From positions 62,001 to 126,000 of the forward strand of contig JBEKKS010000007.1 of the NCBI GenBank assembly GCA_050010595.1: 64,000 nucleotides of DNA, written 5' to 3'. Within the stretch, counting starts at the first letter, position 1; the number at the start of each line of letters is the position of its first letter. Of this stretch, positions 18,259 to 26,164 are shown piece after piece. A model generated the notes under the pieces. It was not told the origin of the DNA. It was given only the letters and a program-made list of their open reading frames with translations, and did no database searches. This DNA is from Palsa-513 sp050010595 (GTDB lineage: Bacteria > Actinomycetota > Thermoleophilia > Solirubrobacterales > Solirubrobacteraceae). The translations under genes and the position numbers were made by a program.

Positions 18259-19512
18259 ATGCTCGAGCGTCTCCGACAGCCAATCACCTTTCCTCGCAAA
18301 GCGGCAAATAAGCCGGTTCCGGAAAGCACGGAGCCTGTCGCCGCCACTGATGCTGCACCCGCGCCGGCGGTGCGAGTGCAGCGTGCCAGGAAGGTCGCGC
18401 GGCAGCCGCGCGGCGGCCGCGGCACGACGCTCGTCGGCCTCGACATCGAGCCCGGGCTGATAGTTGCTGCGAAATCGCACCTGAACGGCGGCCTCGTGGT
18501 CGATCACGCAGCCTTCTTGCCGATCGACATCGAGATCGTTCGCGACGGCGAGGTCCAGGACGTGCCCGCGCTCGTCACGGCGCTCGCGGAGCTCTTCAAG
18601 GGGAGCGGGCTCGATCGTCGAGTGCGGATCGGAATCGCTAACCAACGCATCCTGATGCGGCGGATCGAGTTGCCGCCGCTGACGGATCCGTCGGAGATTG
18701 CGCAGGCCGTGCAGTTCCAGGCGCGGGACGAGATCCCGATGCCGCTCGAGACCGTCGTGGTCGACTACCACACGCTCGGGATCGTGGAGCGCGAGGGCGG
18801 CCCGCGGCTGCAGGTGCTGCTCGTTGCCGCGCGCCGCGACATGGTCGAGCGTGTCCTTCACGCAGCACGTCTAGCGGGCTTGCAACCGGAAGGCGTTGAC
18901 CTCGCCGCGTTCGGCATGGTCAGAGCACTTCATCCGGTGGATGCGGCCGAGCATGAGCGGATCCTCTATCTCGCGATCGGCGGCTTGACGAATATCGCGA
19001 TCGCCGACGGGTTGACCTGCGAGTTCACCCGCGTAATCCCGTTCGGTGTCGAGCAGATCGCCTCCGACGTCGCCTCGCGTTGCGCGATCCCGGTCGATGC
19101 CGCGCGTCAGATCCTGATTACGATGCCGATCGCCAGCCCTGTACCCGATCAGCCGCGCATACCCGAGCTCGAGTCCGCACCGACGACCGAACTCGCGACC
19201 TCGCACGACGATGCTGTATCGGGCGCCGACAATGTCGCGGTCGCGCGGGAGGCGCTCGACGACGGCATCAGGCGAATCGGCTCGGAGGTTCGCAACTCGC
19301 TCGACTTCTACCTTGCAGCTCAGGACGCGTCCGCCGTGGCGCGGGCCGTGCTCACCGGGCCCGCCCTGGAGATCCCAGGATTCGACCGCGCTCTTTCGCG
19401 TCAGCTCGGCATCGCCGTCGAGCGAGGCGTTGTGGCCTCGGGCGTCATCGATGTGCCTGCGAGCATCCTTCCGGTTGCGGCCGGCCTGTCAGTGGTCGAG
19501 GGCGTGCAGTGA
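18259..19512 (+). CDS. pilM: Pilus alignment protein PilM (actin-like)
   Basis: The 417-residue protein has a poorly ordered N-terminal tail of about 55 residues, then the actin/FtsA-like fold starting with TTLVGLDIEPGLIVAAK. The segment LMRRIELPPLTDPSEIAQAV is the conserved PilM motif, and MVERVLHAARLAGLQPEGVDL is typical of subdomain 1C. PilM sits on the cytoplasmic face and binds the short N-terminal peptide of PilN. The stop overlaps the pilN GTG start. The extended N-terminal tail is longer than in proteobacterial PilM. The gap after pilD is 82 nt. Confidence 0.92.
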   Translation: MLERLRQPITFPRKAANKPVPESTEPVAATDAAPAPAVRVQRARKVARQPRGGRGTTLVGLDIEPGLIVAAKSHLNGGLVVDHAAFLPIDIEIVRDGEVQDVPALVTALAELFKGSGLDRRVRIGIANQRILMRRIELPPLTDPSEIAQAVQFQARDEIPMPLETVVVDYHTLGIVEREGGPRLQVLLVAARRDMVERVLHAARLAGLQPEGVDLAAFGMVRALHPVDAAEHERILYLAIGGLTNIAIADGLTCEFTRVIPFGVEQIASDVASRCAIPVDAARQILITMPIASPVPDQPRIPELESAPTTELATSHDDAVSGADNVAVAREALDDGIRRIGSEVRNSLDFYLAAQDASAVARAVLTGPALEIPGFDRALSRQLGIAVERGVVASGVIDVPASILPVAAGLSVVEGVQ

Positions 19513-20171
19513 GAGCCATCAACCTGGTCCCGACGGAGCAGCGTCGTGGCGCCGGCGGGCTCGCCGGACGTACCGGCGGTGTCGTCTACGTGATCATGGG
19601 CGGGCTCGTCGCACTCGTCGTCTTTGGCGTGCTCTACGTGTCGGCCGTCCACCAGGTCGCGACCCGCAAGACGACGCTTGCCCAGGTGACCGCGCAGGCT
19701 GGAGCGGTCAGTGCTCAGGTGTCGGCGCTCGGGCCATACCTGCAGTTCGAGACGATCAGCCATGCGCGCATCAGCTCGGTCGCCTCGCTCGCGGCGCAGC
19801 GCTTCGACTGGCCCGACGCCATGGAGCAGTTCGCGTTGGCTCTGCCCCGAGGCGTGCACCTCACCTCACTTTCCGGACAGACGACCGGTGGGGGTGCCAC
19901 GGGCGCGAGCGGCACAACCGGGACCAGTGGCGCTGCGACAGTGAGCGCCCCAACGCTCGCGATCTCTGGCTGCGCGCCCTCGCAGGACGCCGTCGCGACG
20001 ACGCTCACACGGCTGCGCGAGCTGCAGCACGTCGCAAGCGCGACGGTCAGCTCGTATGCCACGGGTGGCAGCTGTCACGTGTCGTTCTCGATGACCGCTG
20101 TCTACTCCGACGATTACGCGATCCCGGTGGGCAAGCTTGCCCGCGGGTCGCAGAGCACGGTGGGTGGCTGA
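19509..20171 (+). CDS. pilN: Pilus alignment protein PilN
   Basis: About 220 residues from GTG 19509. The N-terminus RAINLVPTEQRR matches the INLLP-type motif that inserts into PilM. One membrane span follows (about 22-45), then a coiled-coil stretch and a ferredoxin-like extracytoplasmic domain interrupted by a Gly/Ala/Thr-rich linker near residues 125-145. With PilM and PilO it forms the membrane alignment complex. The start was chosen by the INLVP motif and the 4-nt GTGA overlap with pilM; the frame is open further upstream inside pilM. Confidence 0.9.
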   Translation: MRAINLVPTEQRRGAGGLAGRTGGVVYVIMGGLVALVVFGVLYVSAVHQVATRKTTLAQVTAQAGAVSAQVSALGPYLQFETISHARISSVASLAAQRFDWPDAMEQFALALPRGVHLTSLSGQTTGGGATGASGTTGTSGAATVSAPTLAISGCAPSQDAVATTLTRLRELQHVASATVSSYATGGSCHVSFSMTAVYSDDYAIPVGKLARGSQSTVGG

Positions 20172-20172
20172 G

Positions 20173-20775
20173 ATGGGACAGCGTGACCGTCTGATCGCCT
20201 GCGTGGTCGTAGCGCTGATCGTCGTCGTCGCCGCTTGGCTCGGGCTTGTGTCGCCCGAGCGCAGCAAGGCGAGCAGCCTGCTCTCGCAGATCAATAGCGA
20301 GCGCGCGACCCTCGTCAGCGACCAGAGCCAGCTAGCGAGTGCACGAGAGGCACGTGCCGTCTACCCGGATGAGGTTCACGCGTTGACCGTGCTGCTCAAC
20401 GCCATTCCGACGAGCGACGAGGAGCCGCAGTTGATCACATTGATCAACAAGCTCGAAGACGGTCATCTCATCCAGTGGCACGCAACCAGCTTTGGCTCGT
20501 CCTCCGCGGACGGCTTCCAGGCCATCGAGCTCAGCTTCAGCTTCACCGCGAGCTACGTGAACCTGCAGCAGTTCATCGCTGCGCTCGACGCGCTCGACGA
20601 GACCGACGGGGCGAACGTCGTCGCCAAGGGCAGGCTCGTGAACGTCAATTCGCTCTCGCTCAGTGGCGACAGTGGTGCGACGAGCGCATCGGTCACGATG
20701 ACGGTCTACGAGCAGCCAAGCGGTGGCGCAACCGGGGCAACCGGCGCGGTGACGACGACGGCGGCCACGCCATGA
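20173..20775 (+). CDS. pilO: PilO-like pilus alignment protein
   Basis: About 200 residues from ATG 20173, which lies 1 nt after the pilN stop. A membrane span (about 7-27) precedes a coiled coil and a ferredoxin-like domain with IELSFSFTASYVNLQQFIAAL, a pattern seen in PilO. The C-terminal 30 residues are Gly/Ala/Thr-rich. PilO pairs with PilN outside the membrane. Sequence similarity in this family is low, so the call rests mainly on order, size and topology. Confidence 0.82.
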   Translation: MGQRDRLIACVVVALIVVVAAWLGLVSPERSKASSLLSQINSERATLVSDQSQLASAREARAVYPDEVHALTVLLNAIPTSDEEPQLITLINKLEDGHLIQWHATSFGSSSADGFQAIELSFSFTASYVNLQQFIAALDALDETDGANVVAKGRLVNVNSLSLSGDSGATSASVTMTVYEQPSGGATGATGAVTTTAATP

Positions 20776-21830
20776 GCTTCATCCGCTCGCTCATCACCGA
20801 CCTGCGCGAGCGCCAAGTGCTCCCGGCGGTAATTCTGCTCGTTGTGCTTGTCGTGGCGATCCCGGTCTTCGGTGGGATGCTGCTGTCCGGGAGTGGTACT
20901 CCTGCGCCCGTCAGCGTGCCCCCCGTGGAAACCGCGCCGCCGAAGGGTGAGCCCGCTCCGACAACCGAGCTGGCGACTGTGCAGACGCCGCCGGTGCAGC
21001 ACTCCGTGCTCTACAAGGGCTCTGAGCCAAACCCGTTCGCCGCGGTTTCCAGCCCATCCAGCTCGTCGTCCAGCTCATCCAGCTCGGCTTCACACAGCAC
21101 CAGCTCGAGCTCGACCGGCTCGGGCTCGACGAGCAGCTCGAGCGGCTCAGGATCGAGCACTCCCAAGCCGACGATCACCCCGGCCAAGGGATCGAGCGGC
21201 TCGAGTGGCACGAGCACGTCATCGGGCTCCGCACCGAGCTCACTCGCCTCCGACCAGGTCTATACGGCGGACATCACGACCAGCTACGGCAGTGAGACGG
21301 ACGAGCTCAAGAATGTTGAGCGCCTGACGCCGCTGCCGGCCAACGTGACTGGCGAGGTCGTGTTCCTCGGTGTCATGAAAGGCGGCAAGCTCGCCGCGTT
21401 CGCCTTCACCGGCGCGGTGCCGGTCAAGGCGACGACGCTCGGGAGCACAGTTTGCGAGCCGAGTGCCGGCGAATGCGGTGTGATCGAGCTTCCGGTCGGC
21501 GCCAAGCTGACTCTCACGCCGAGCCCGGCAAACCCCAGCTACTCGACTTTCACGCTCGAAGTGAGCGCGATTGGAGCAGCGAAGCTAGCCTCAGTGTCGG
21601 CTGCTACGCAGGCGCGCGAGGCTACCTCCACGGCTGGCCAGGCGATCGTGAGTGCCTCGACGTCGAGCGTTCTCGCGAGCTTCTTCTACAACGTCAGCAC
21701 CGGCGCGCTCGTCTACGAGGCGCAGACCGCGGTCGGTACGACGGGCTCGAGTGGCACCAGCGGCTCGAGCGGCGCTAGCGGCTCGAGCGGGTCAAGCGGC
21801 CTCGCCGGCCTTCCTGTCGCGGCAGGCTGA
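20772..21830 (+). CDS. Membrane-anchored Ser/Gly-rich protein of the pilus operon
   Basis: About 352 residues from ATG 20772, overlapping pilO by 4 nt. A single membrane span (about 14-37) is followed by a Pro-rich stretch, a long Ser/Gly linker (about 95-160), a compact domain of about 130 residues with two cysteines (TVCEPSAGECG), and a tail of Gly-Ser-Ser repeats. Its place after pilMNO is where diderms encode PilP and the secretin PilQ. A monoderm needs no outer-membrane secretin, so this may be a wall-spanning replacement. That role is inference; no family was recognised. The repetitive codons could be slippage-prone. Confidence 0.75.
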   Translation: MSFIRSLITDLRERQVLPAVILLVVLVVAIPVFGGMLLSGSGTPAPVSVPPVETAPPKGEPAPTTELATVQTPPVQHSVLYKGSEPNPFAAVSSPSSSSSSSSSSASHSTSSSSTGSGSTSSSSGSGSSTPKPTITPAKGSSGSSGTSTSSGSAPSSLASDQVYTADITTSYGSETDELKNVERLTPLPANVTGEVVFLGVMKGGKLAAFAFTGAVPVKATTLGSTVCEPSAGECGVIELPVGAKLTLTPSPANPSYSTFTLEVSAIGAAKLASVSAATQAREATSTAGQAIVSASTSSVLASFFYNVSTGALVYEAQTAVGTTGSSGTSGSSGASGSSGSSGLAGLPVAAG

Positions 21831-21854
21831 GCCCCGTCAGAGCGTACGCCGGGA

Positions 21855-21871
21855 CCGCCGCCTGGCGGCGG
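21855..21871 (+). terminator. Terminator-like hairpin at the end of the pilus operon
   Basis: A perfect 7-bp stem (CCGCCGC / GCGGCGG) with a CTG loop, 24 nt after the pilus operon ends and 30 nt before aroC. No T-run follows. Confidence 0.4.
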
Positions 21872-21901
21872 CGTCGCGCGCGGCCGTAAAGTTCGCTGCC
21901 G

Positions 21902-23068
21902 ATGGCAAGCGTTCGGATGACAACTGCAGGGGAGTCGCACGGTCCCGGGTTGACGTGCCTGGTCGAGGGGATGCCGGCAGGGCTGGCGCTCGACCGTGAC
22001 GCGATCAACCGCGACATGGCGCGCCGTCAGCTCGGTCACGGGCGCGGCGGACGGATGAAGATCGAGCGGGACGCCGCCGAGGCGACCGGCGGCGTTCGCC
22101 ACGGGCTCACGCTCGGCGGCCCGATCGCCCTGTGGGTGGCCAACCGCGACTTCGCGAACTGGGAGGAGCGAATGAACCCGTGGCCGGTCACGGCCCCGAC
22201 GGAGGAGGTGCACCTGCCGCGACCTGGGCATGCCGACCTCGCCGGCGTGCAGAAGTACGGGTTCAGCGACGTCCGCAACGTGCTGGAGCGCGCGAGCGCG
22301 CGCGAGACCGCGGCGCGGGTTGCGGGCGGAGCTGTCTGTAAGGCGTTTCTGCGCGCCCTCGGCGTTGAGGTCGTGTCGCACGTCCTGCAGATCGGCACCG
22401 TGCGCGCGCCGGCGCCGCCGCTCGAGCTCGTGGACTTCGCCGACGTCGATGCCTCGCCGGTGCGCTGCCTGGATGCCGAGGCCTCCGGCGCGATGGTCGC
22501 CCACATCGATCGGCAGCGCAAGGCGAACGAGTCACTCGGCGGCGTCTTCGAGGTGCGCGCCTACGGCCTTGTGCCGGGACTCGGCTCACACGTCTCCTAT
22601 GAGGAGCGGCTTGACACACGCCTCGCCGCGGCGATCTGCTCGATCCAGGCGATCAAGGGCTTCGAGCTTGGCGACGGCTTCGAGCTTGCCGGGCAACCTG
22701 GCTCACAGGCGCACGACGAGATCTTCCACACGCCCGAGCGTGGCTTCTATCGCGAGACGAATCGTGCCGGTGGCGTCGAGGGCGGCATGACCAACGGGGA
22801 GACGCTCATCGTTCGCGGCGCAATGAAGCCGCTACCGACGCTGACGAAGCCGTTGCGCTCCGTCGACATCGCGACGCTCGCGCCGGCGGAGGCGCTACGA
22901 GAGCGGACCGACTCATGCACAGTGCCGGCCGCAGGAGTGGTCGGCGAGGCGATGGTCGCCTACGTGCTCGCCGCCGCCTACCGCGAGAAGTTCGGCGGCG
23001 ACCACATCGACGATGTCCTCGGTGCGCTCCGCGCTTACCGCGAGCGGATCGCATGGCAGCGCAGCTGA
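21902..23068 (+). CDS. aroC: Chorismate synthase
   Basis: This 388-residue enzyme converts EPSP to chorismate with reduced FMN as catalyst. The N-terminus MASVRMTTAGESHGPGL holds the family signature with the active-site His, and FSDVRNVLERASARETAARV and the C-terminal RTDSCTVPAAGVVGEAM motif are present. Length and motifs are normal. It opens the second aro cluster of the window and overlaps the aroKB start by 16 nt. EPSP synthase (aroA) and DAHP synthase are not in the window. Confidence 0.97.
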   Translation: MASVRMTTAGESHGPGLTCLVEGMPAGLALDRDAINRDMARRQLGHGRGGRMKIERDAAEATGGVRHGLTLGGPIALWVANRDFANWEERMNPWPVTAPTEEVHLPRPGHADLAGVQKYGFSDVRNVLERASARETAARVAGGAVCKAFLRALGVEVVSHVLQIGTVRAPAPPLELVDFADVDASPVRCLDAEASGAMVAHIDRQRKANESLGGVFEVRAYGLVPGLGSHVSYEERLDTRLAAAICSIQAIKGFELGDGFELAGQPGSQAHDEIFHTPERGFYRETNRAGGVEGGMTNGETLIVRGAMKPLPTLTKPLRSVDIATLAPAEALRERTDSCTVPAAGVVGEAMVAYVLAAAYREKFGGDHIDDVLGALRAYRERIAWQRS

Positions 23069-24648
23069 CGCGCGGCGGCGCGATCGTCGTCGTCGGCTTC
23101 ATGGGAGCCGGCAAGACAGCTGCCGCGCGCTCGCTCGCGAAGGCCCGCGGGCGGCGTTCGATCGACGCCGATCGCATGATCGAGCGCGAGCTTGGCACGA
23201 CGATCGCCGAGTTCTTCGAACGTGAGGGCGAGGCGGCCTTCAGGGAAATCGAGGAGCGCGTCGTCTCCCAGCTGCTGGCAAGCGCCGGGAGCAATCAGGT
23301 GATCTCACTCGGCGGCGGTGCGGTGACCTCCAGGCGCATCCGCGACGCGCTGGCAGGGCATCTCGTGGTCTGGCTGGATGTCGCGCCAACGGTCGCCTGG
23401 CGGCGCGCCGGTGGCGGCAACCGGCCGCTAGCACGCGAGCGACGCCAGTTCGACGCTCTCTACGCCAAGCGTCGCCCGCTGTACGAGTCGGTCGCCGACG
23501 CGACCTTCCCGGAGGCCGGGCGCAATAGCCTTGCGGCCGCCTCGCGGGCTCTCGACACGTTGCGTCGCGCTCCGGCTGGGACCCGCATGCTTTGGGCGAC
23601 GAGCGTCTCCGGCGAGTACCCCGTATACGTCGGCGAGGGCGCTCTCGCCGCGGGCCTCTGGCCGCTCGAGCGCCAGCAGTCGCGACGCTTCCTCGTCAGC
23701 GACGCGAACGTCGCGCCGCTGTGGGAGGCGGCGCTCGGCGAGTTCGACGGCATGCTCGTGTTGCCTGCGGGCGAAGCAAGCAAGACGCTCGCCGGCGCGG
23801 AGCGCGTCTGGCGCGCGCTGCTGCAGGCCGGCATCACGCGCGCCGACCACGTTGCCGCGCTCGGCGGCGGTGTGGTCGGCGATCTCGCCGGCTTCTGCGC
23901 GGCGACCTACCAGCGTGGCGTGCCGGTGATACAGCTGCCGACGAGCCTCGTCGCACAAGTCGACTCTGCGTTCGGCGGCAAGACCGGCATCGATCTGCCG
24001 GAGGCCAAGAACTACGTCGGCGTCTACCACCAGCCGGCCGGCGTGATCGTAGATCCGACGGTTCTGGCGACGCTGCCGGCGGCGGAGCTGGCCGCCGGCT
24101 ACGCCGAGGTGCTGAAGACGGCGCTGATCGCCGGTGGCGAGCTCTGGCGGCGCATCGCCGCGGATGCGCCGCTTGACGAGCGGATGATCTACGACTGCAT
24201 CCGCTGCAAGCTCGCCGTTGTGGCGGCGGACGAGCGCGACGGCGGTCTGCGCCAGGTGCTGAACCTGGGCCACACCGTCGGGCATGCGCTCGAGACCGCC
24301 ACGGGCTACACGCGGTTTCGCCACGGCGAGGCGGTCGGGCTCGGGCTGCTTGCGGCGCTGCGTCTGTCGGGAGCAGACGAACTGCGAGCCCAGGTCGCCG
24401 GGCTGCTTGCCGCGCATGGCCTGCCAACGCGGGCCGGGGAGGTCGATCGCGATGCAGTCCTCGTGGCGATGGCTCGCGACAAGAAGCGCGGCCCAAGCGG
24501 GGTCCCGATGGTGCTTGTCGATGGGCCGGGAGAGGTGCGCCACGGGGCGCTCGTCGCCGACGCCGACATCGAGCATGCGGTTGCCGAGCTCCTCGCCACA
24601 CCCTTTCAGGGTGCGAGCCGGCCGCAGCGAGCGGGGGCGTCGCGATGA
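23053..24648 (+). CDS. aroKB: Bifunctional shikimate kinase / 3-dehydroquinate synthase fusion
   Basis: One uninterrupted 531-residue frame covers two enzymes. Residues 8-172 are shikimate kinase: Walker A GFMGAGKT with Lys21, SIDADRMIERE, SLGGGAV and the lid segment NRPLARERRQFDALY. Residues about 180-510 are 3-dehydroquinate synthase: PAGEASKTL, AALGGGVVGDLAGFCAATYQ, QVDSAFGGKTGI and the metal-binding His set in LNLGHTVGHALE. They catalyse steps 5 and 2 of the pathway, so the fusion does not join consecutive steps. ATG 23053 matches the kinase N-terminus and overlaps aroC. Aro fusions of this kind occur in a few lineages, including Thermotoga; here both halves look intact. Confidence 0.93.
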   Translation: MAAQLTRGGAIVVVGFMGAGKTAAARSLAKARGRRSIDADRMIERELGTTIAEFFEREGEAAFREIEERVVSQLLASAGSNQVISLGGGAVTSRRIRDALAGHLVVWLDVAPTVAWRRAGGGNRPLARERRQFDALYAKRRPLYESVADATFPEAGRNSLAAASRALDTLRRAPAGTRMLWATSVSGEYPVYVGEGALAAGLWPLERQQSRRFLVSDANVAPLWEAALGEFDGMLVLPAGEASKTLAGAERVWRALLQAGITRADHVAALGGGVVGDLAGFCAATYQRGVPVIQLPTSLVAQVDSAFGGKTGIDLPEAKNYVGVYHQPAGVIVDPTVLATLPAAELAAGYAEVLKTALIAGGELWRRIAADAPLDERMIYDCIRCKLAVVAADERDGGLRQVLNLGHTVGHALETATGYTRFRHGEAVGLGLLAALRLSGADELRAQVAGLLAAHGLPTRAGEVDRDAVLVAMARDKKRGPSGVPMVLVDGPGEVRHGALVADADIEHAVAELLATPFQGASRPQRAGASR

Positions 24649-25094
24649 GTGAGGCGCGCAGCCGCATCGAGCTCATGCACGGCGTCAACCTCGACATGCT
24701 CGGCCGGCGCGACCCCGCGCACTACGGCACGCAGACTTTGAGCGAGCTCGAACGGCAGGTCGCCGGCTTTGCGCGCGAGCTCGGACTCGAGCTCCGCTGC
24801 TTCCAGACGAACTCGGAGGCGGAGTTCGTCGAGCACCTGCACCGTCTTGCGGGCACCGCCGATGGCGTCCTGCTCAATCCGGGCGCTTGGACGCACTACA
24901 GCTGGGCGATCCACGACGCGCTCGAGATCGCCGCAGTCCCCGCGGTCGAGGTTCACCTCTCCAGCGTCACCAAGCGTGAGGACTGGCGGCGGGTGTCGGT
25001 GATCGCCGACCTCTGCGTCGCATCGGTCTCGGGCCAGGGTGTCGAGGGCTACCGTGAGGCGCTCGTGCGACTCAGCAAGGAGCTCGACGGGTGA
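24645..25094 (+). CDS. aroQ: Type II 3-dehydroquinate dehydratase
   Basis: The 149-residue protein dehydrates 3-dehydroquinate to 3-dehydroshikimate as a dodecamer. The conserved elements are VNLDMLGRR, HYGTQTL with the catalytic Tyr, FQTNSEAEFV, NPGAWTHYS, and VEVHLSSV with the catalytic His. The usual GPNLNLLG opening reads HGVNLDMLG here, a divergent but plausible version that keeps the key Asn. The start overlaps the aroKB stop (ATGA) and the stop overlaps the next gene, so the cluster is tightly coupled. Confidence 0.93.
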   Translation: MSEARSRIELMHGVNLDMLGRRDPAHYGTQTLSELERQVAGFARELGLELRCFQTNSEAEFVEHLHRLAGTADGVLLNPGAWTHYSWAIHDALEIAAVPAVEVHLSSVTKREDWRRVSVIADLCVASVSGQGVEGYREALVRLSKELDG

Positions 25095-26164
25095 GCGACC
25101 GCGTTGCCGAGGTCTGCGAACAGCTCCGCGCTCGCTCGCTCGATGCGCTGATCGTCGATGACGCGGCGAACCTCCGCTACCTGAGCGGTTTCACCGGCAG
25201 CAACGGGATCGCCGTTATCGCTGCCGAAGGTGAAGCGACCTTCCTCACCGACTTCCGCTACAAGGAGCAGTCGGCGACCGAGGTTGACGAGCGGTTCGCC
25301 CGCTCGATCGTTGCACAGGATCTGCTCGACGAGCTCCCCGCGAGCCTGCCGGCAGGGCGGATCGGCTTTAACGACGTAGCGACGAGCGTTGCCCGCGCAC
25401 GCAGGCTTGCAGAGGCGCTCGGACCTCGCGCCGAGCTCATTGCGGCCGGCGGGCTCGTCGAGGATCTACGCGTCGTCAAGGATGCGCGCGAGGTGGAGCT
25501 GGTCGCAGCTGCCGCCGCGCTCGTCGACGGGATCTACGAGTGGATCCTCGAGCGCGGCCTTGCCGGGCGCAGCGAGCGTCAGGTCGCGATCGATCTCGAG
25601 CACGAGATGCGCTTGCGGGGTGCCAGCGGCCCGAGCTTCAGCTCGATCGTCGCCGGCGGAGCGCACGCAGCGCTGCCGCACGCGCAGCCACGCGACACCG
25701 TGATCGAGCGCGGAACGCTCGTGATCATCGACATTGGCGCGTTGGTCGACGGCTACTGCTCGGACTGCACGCGAACGTTCGCCGTCGGCGAGCCGAGCGC
25801 GCAAGCGCGCGAGATCTACGAGCTCGTGCTCAGTGCGCAGCAGCGCGGCCTCGATGCGCTCGCCGCGGGGCTTACCGGCTTCGAGGTCGACGCCCAGGCG
25901 CGCTCAGTGATCGCCGATGGCGGTTATGGCGAGTATCACGGTCACGGGCTCGGGCACGGGGTCGGCCTCGAGATCCATGAACGCCCCCGCCTCTCCCACA
26001 AGAACGCCGATGAGCTGCTGCGCATCGGCAACGTGGTCACCGTCGAGCCGGGCGTCTACCTGCCGGGAACGCTCGGCGTGCGAATCGAGGACCTGACGGT
26101 CGTCACCGAGAGCGGTGCGCGACGCCTGAGCAAGTTCACAAAGGAGCTGCTCGTCGTCGACTGA
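25091..26164 (+). CDS. pepQ: M24 family metallopeptidase (Xaa-Pro aminopeptidase/dipeptidase type)
   Basis: The 357-residue protein has a creatinase-like N-terminal domain (NLRYLSGFTGSNG) and a pita-bread catalytic domain. The metal ligands appear in order: Asp in IIDIGALVDGY, Asp in SDCTRTF, His in HGHGLGHGVG, Glu in VTVEPGVYLPG and Glu in VRIEDLTVV. It removes N-terminal residues before proline or splits X-Pro dipeptides. GTG 25091 overlaps the aroQ TGA. In other actinobacteria efp follows directly; here almost 9 kb intervenes. The final 109 nt are antisense to the end of the next gene. Confidence 0.93.
   Translation: MSDRVAEVCEQLRARSLDALIVDDAANLRYLSGFTGSNGIAVIAAEGEATFLTDFRYKEQSATEVDERFARSIVAQDLLDELPASLPAGRIGFNDVATSVARARRLAEALGPRAELIAAGGLVEDLRVVKDAREVELVAAAAALVDGIYEWILERGLAGRSERQVAIDLEHEMRLRGASGPSFSSIVAGGAHAALPHAQPRDTVIERGTLVIIDIGALVDGYCSDCTRTFAVGEPSAQAREIYELVLSAQQRGLDALAAGLTGFEVDAQARSVIADGGYGEYHGHGLGHGVGLEIHERPRLSHKNADELLRIGNVVTVEPGVYLPGTLGVRIEDLTVVTESGARRLSKFTKELLVVD

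Noticed and set aside
20990..21260. Tandem DNA repeat or CRISPR-like array in the Ser/Gly linker
   Set aside because: The repetition is of short AGCTCG-type codons in frame with Ser codons, without fixed repeat or spacer length.
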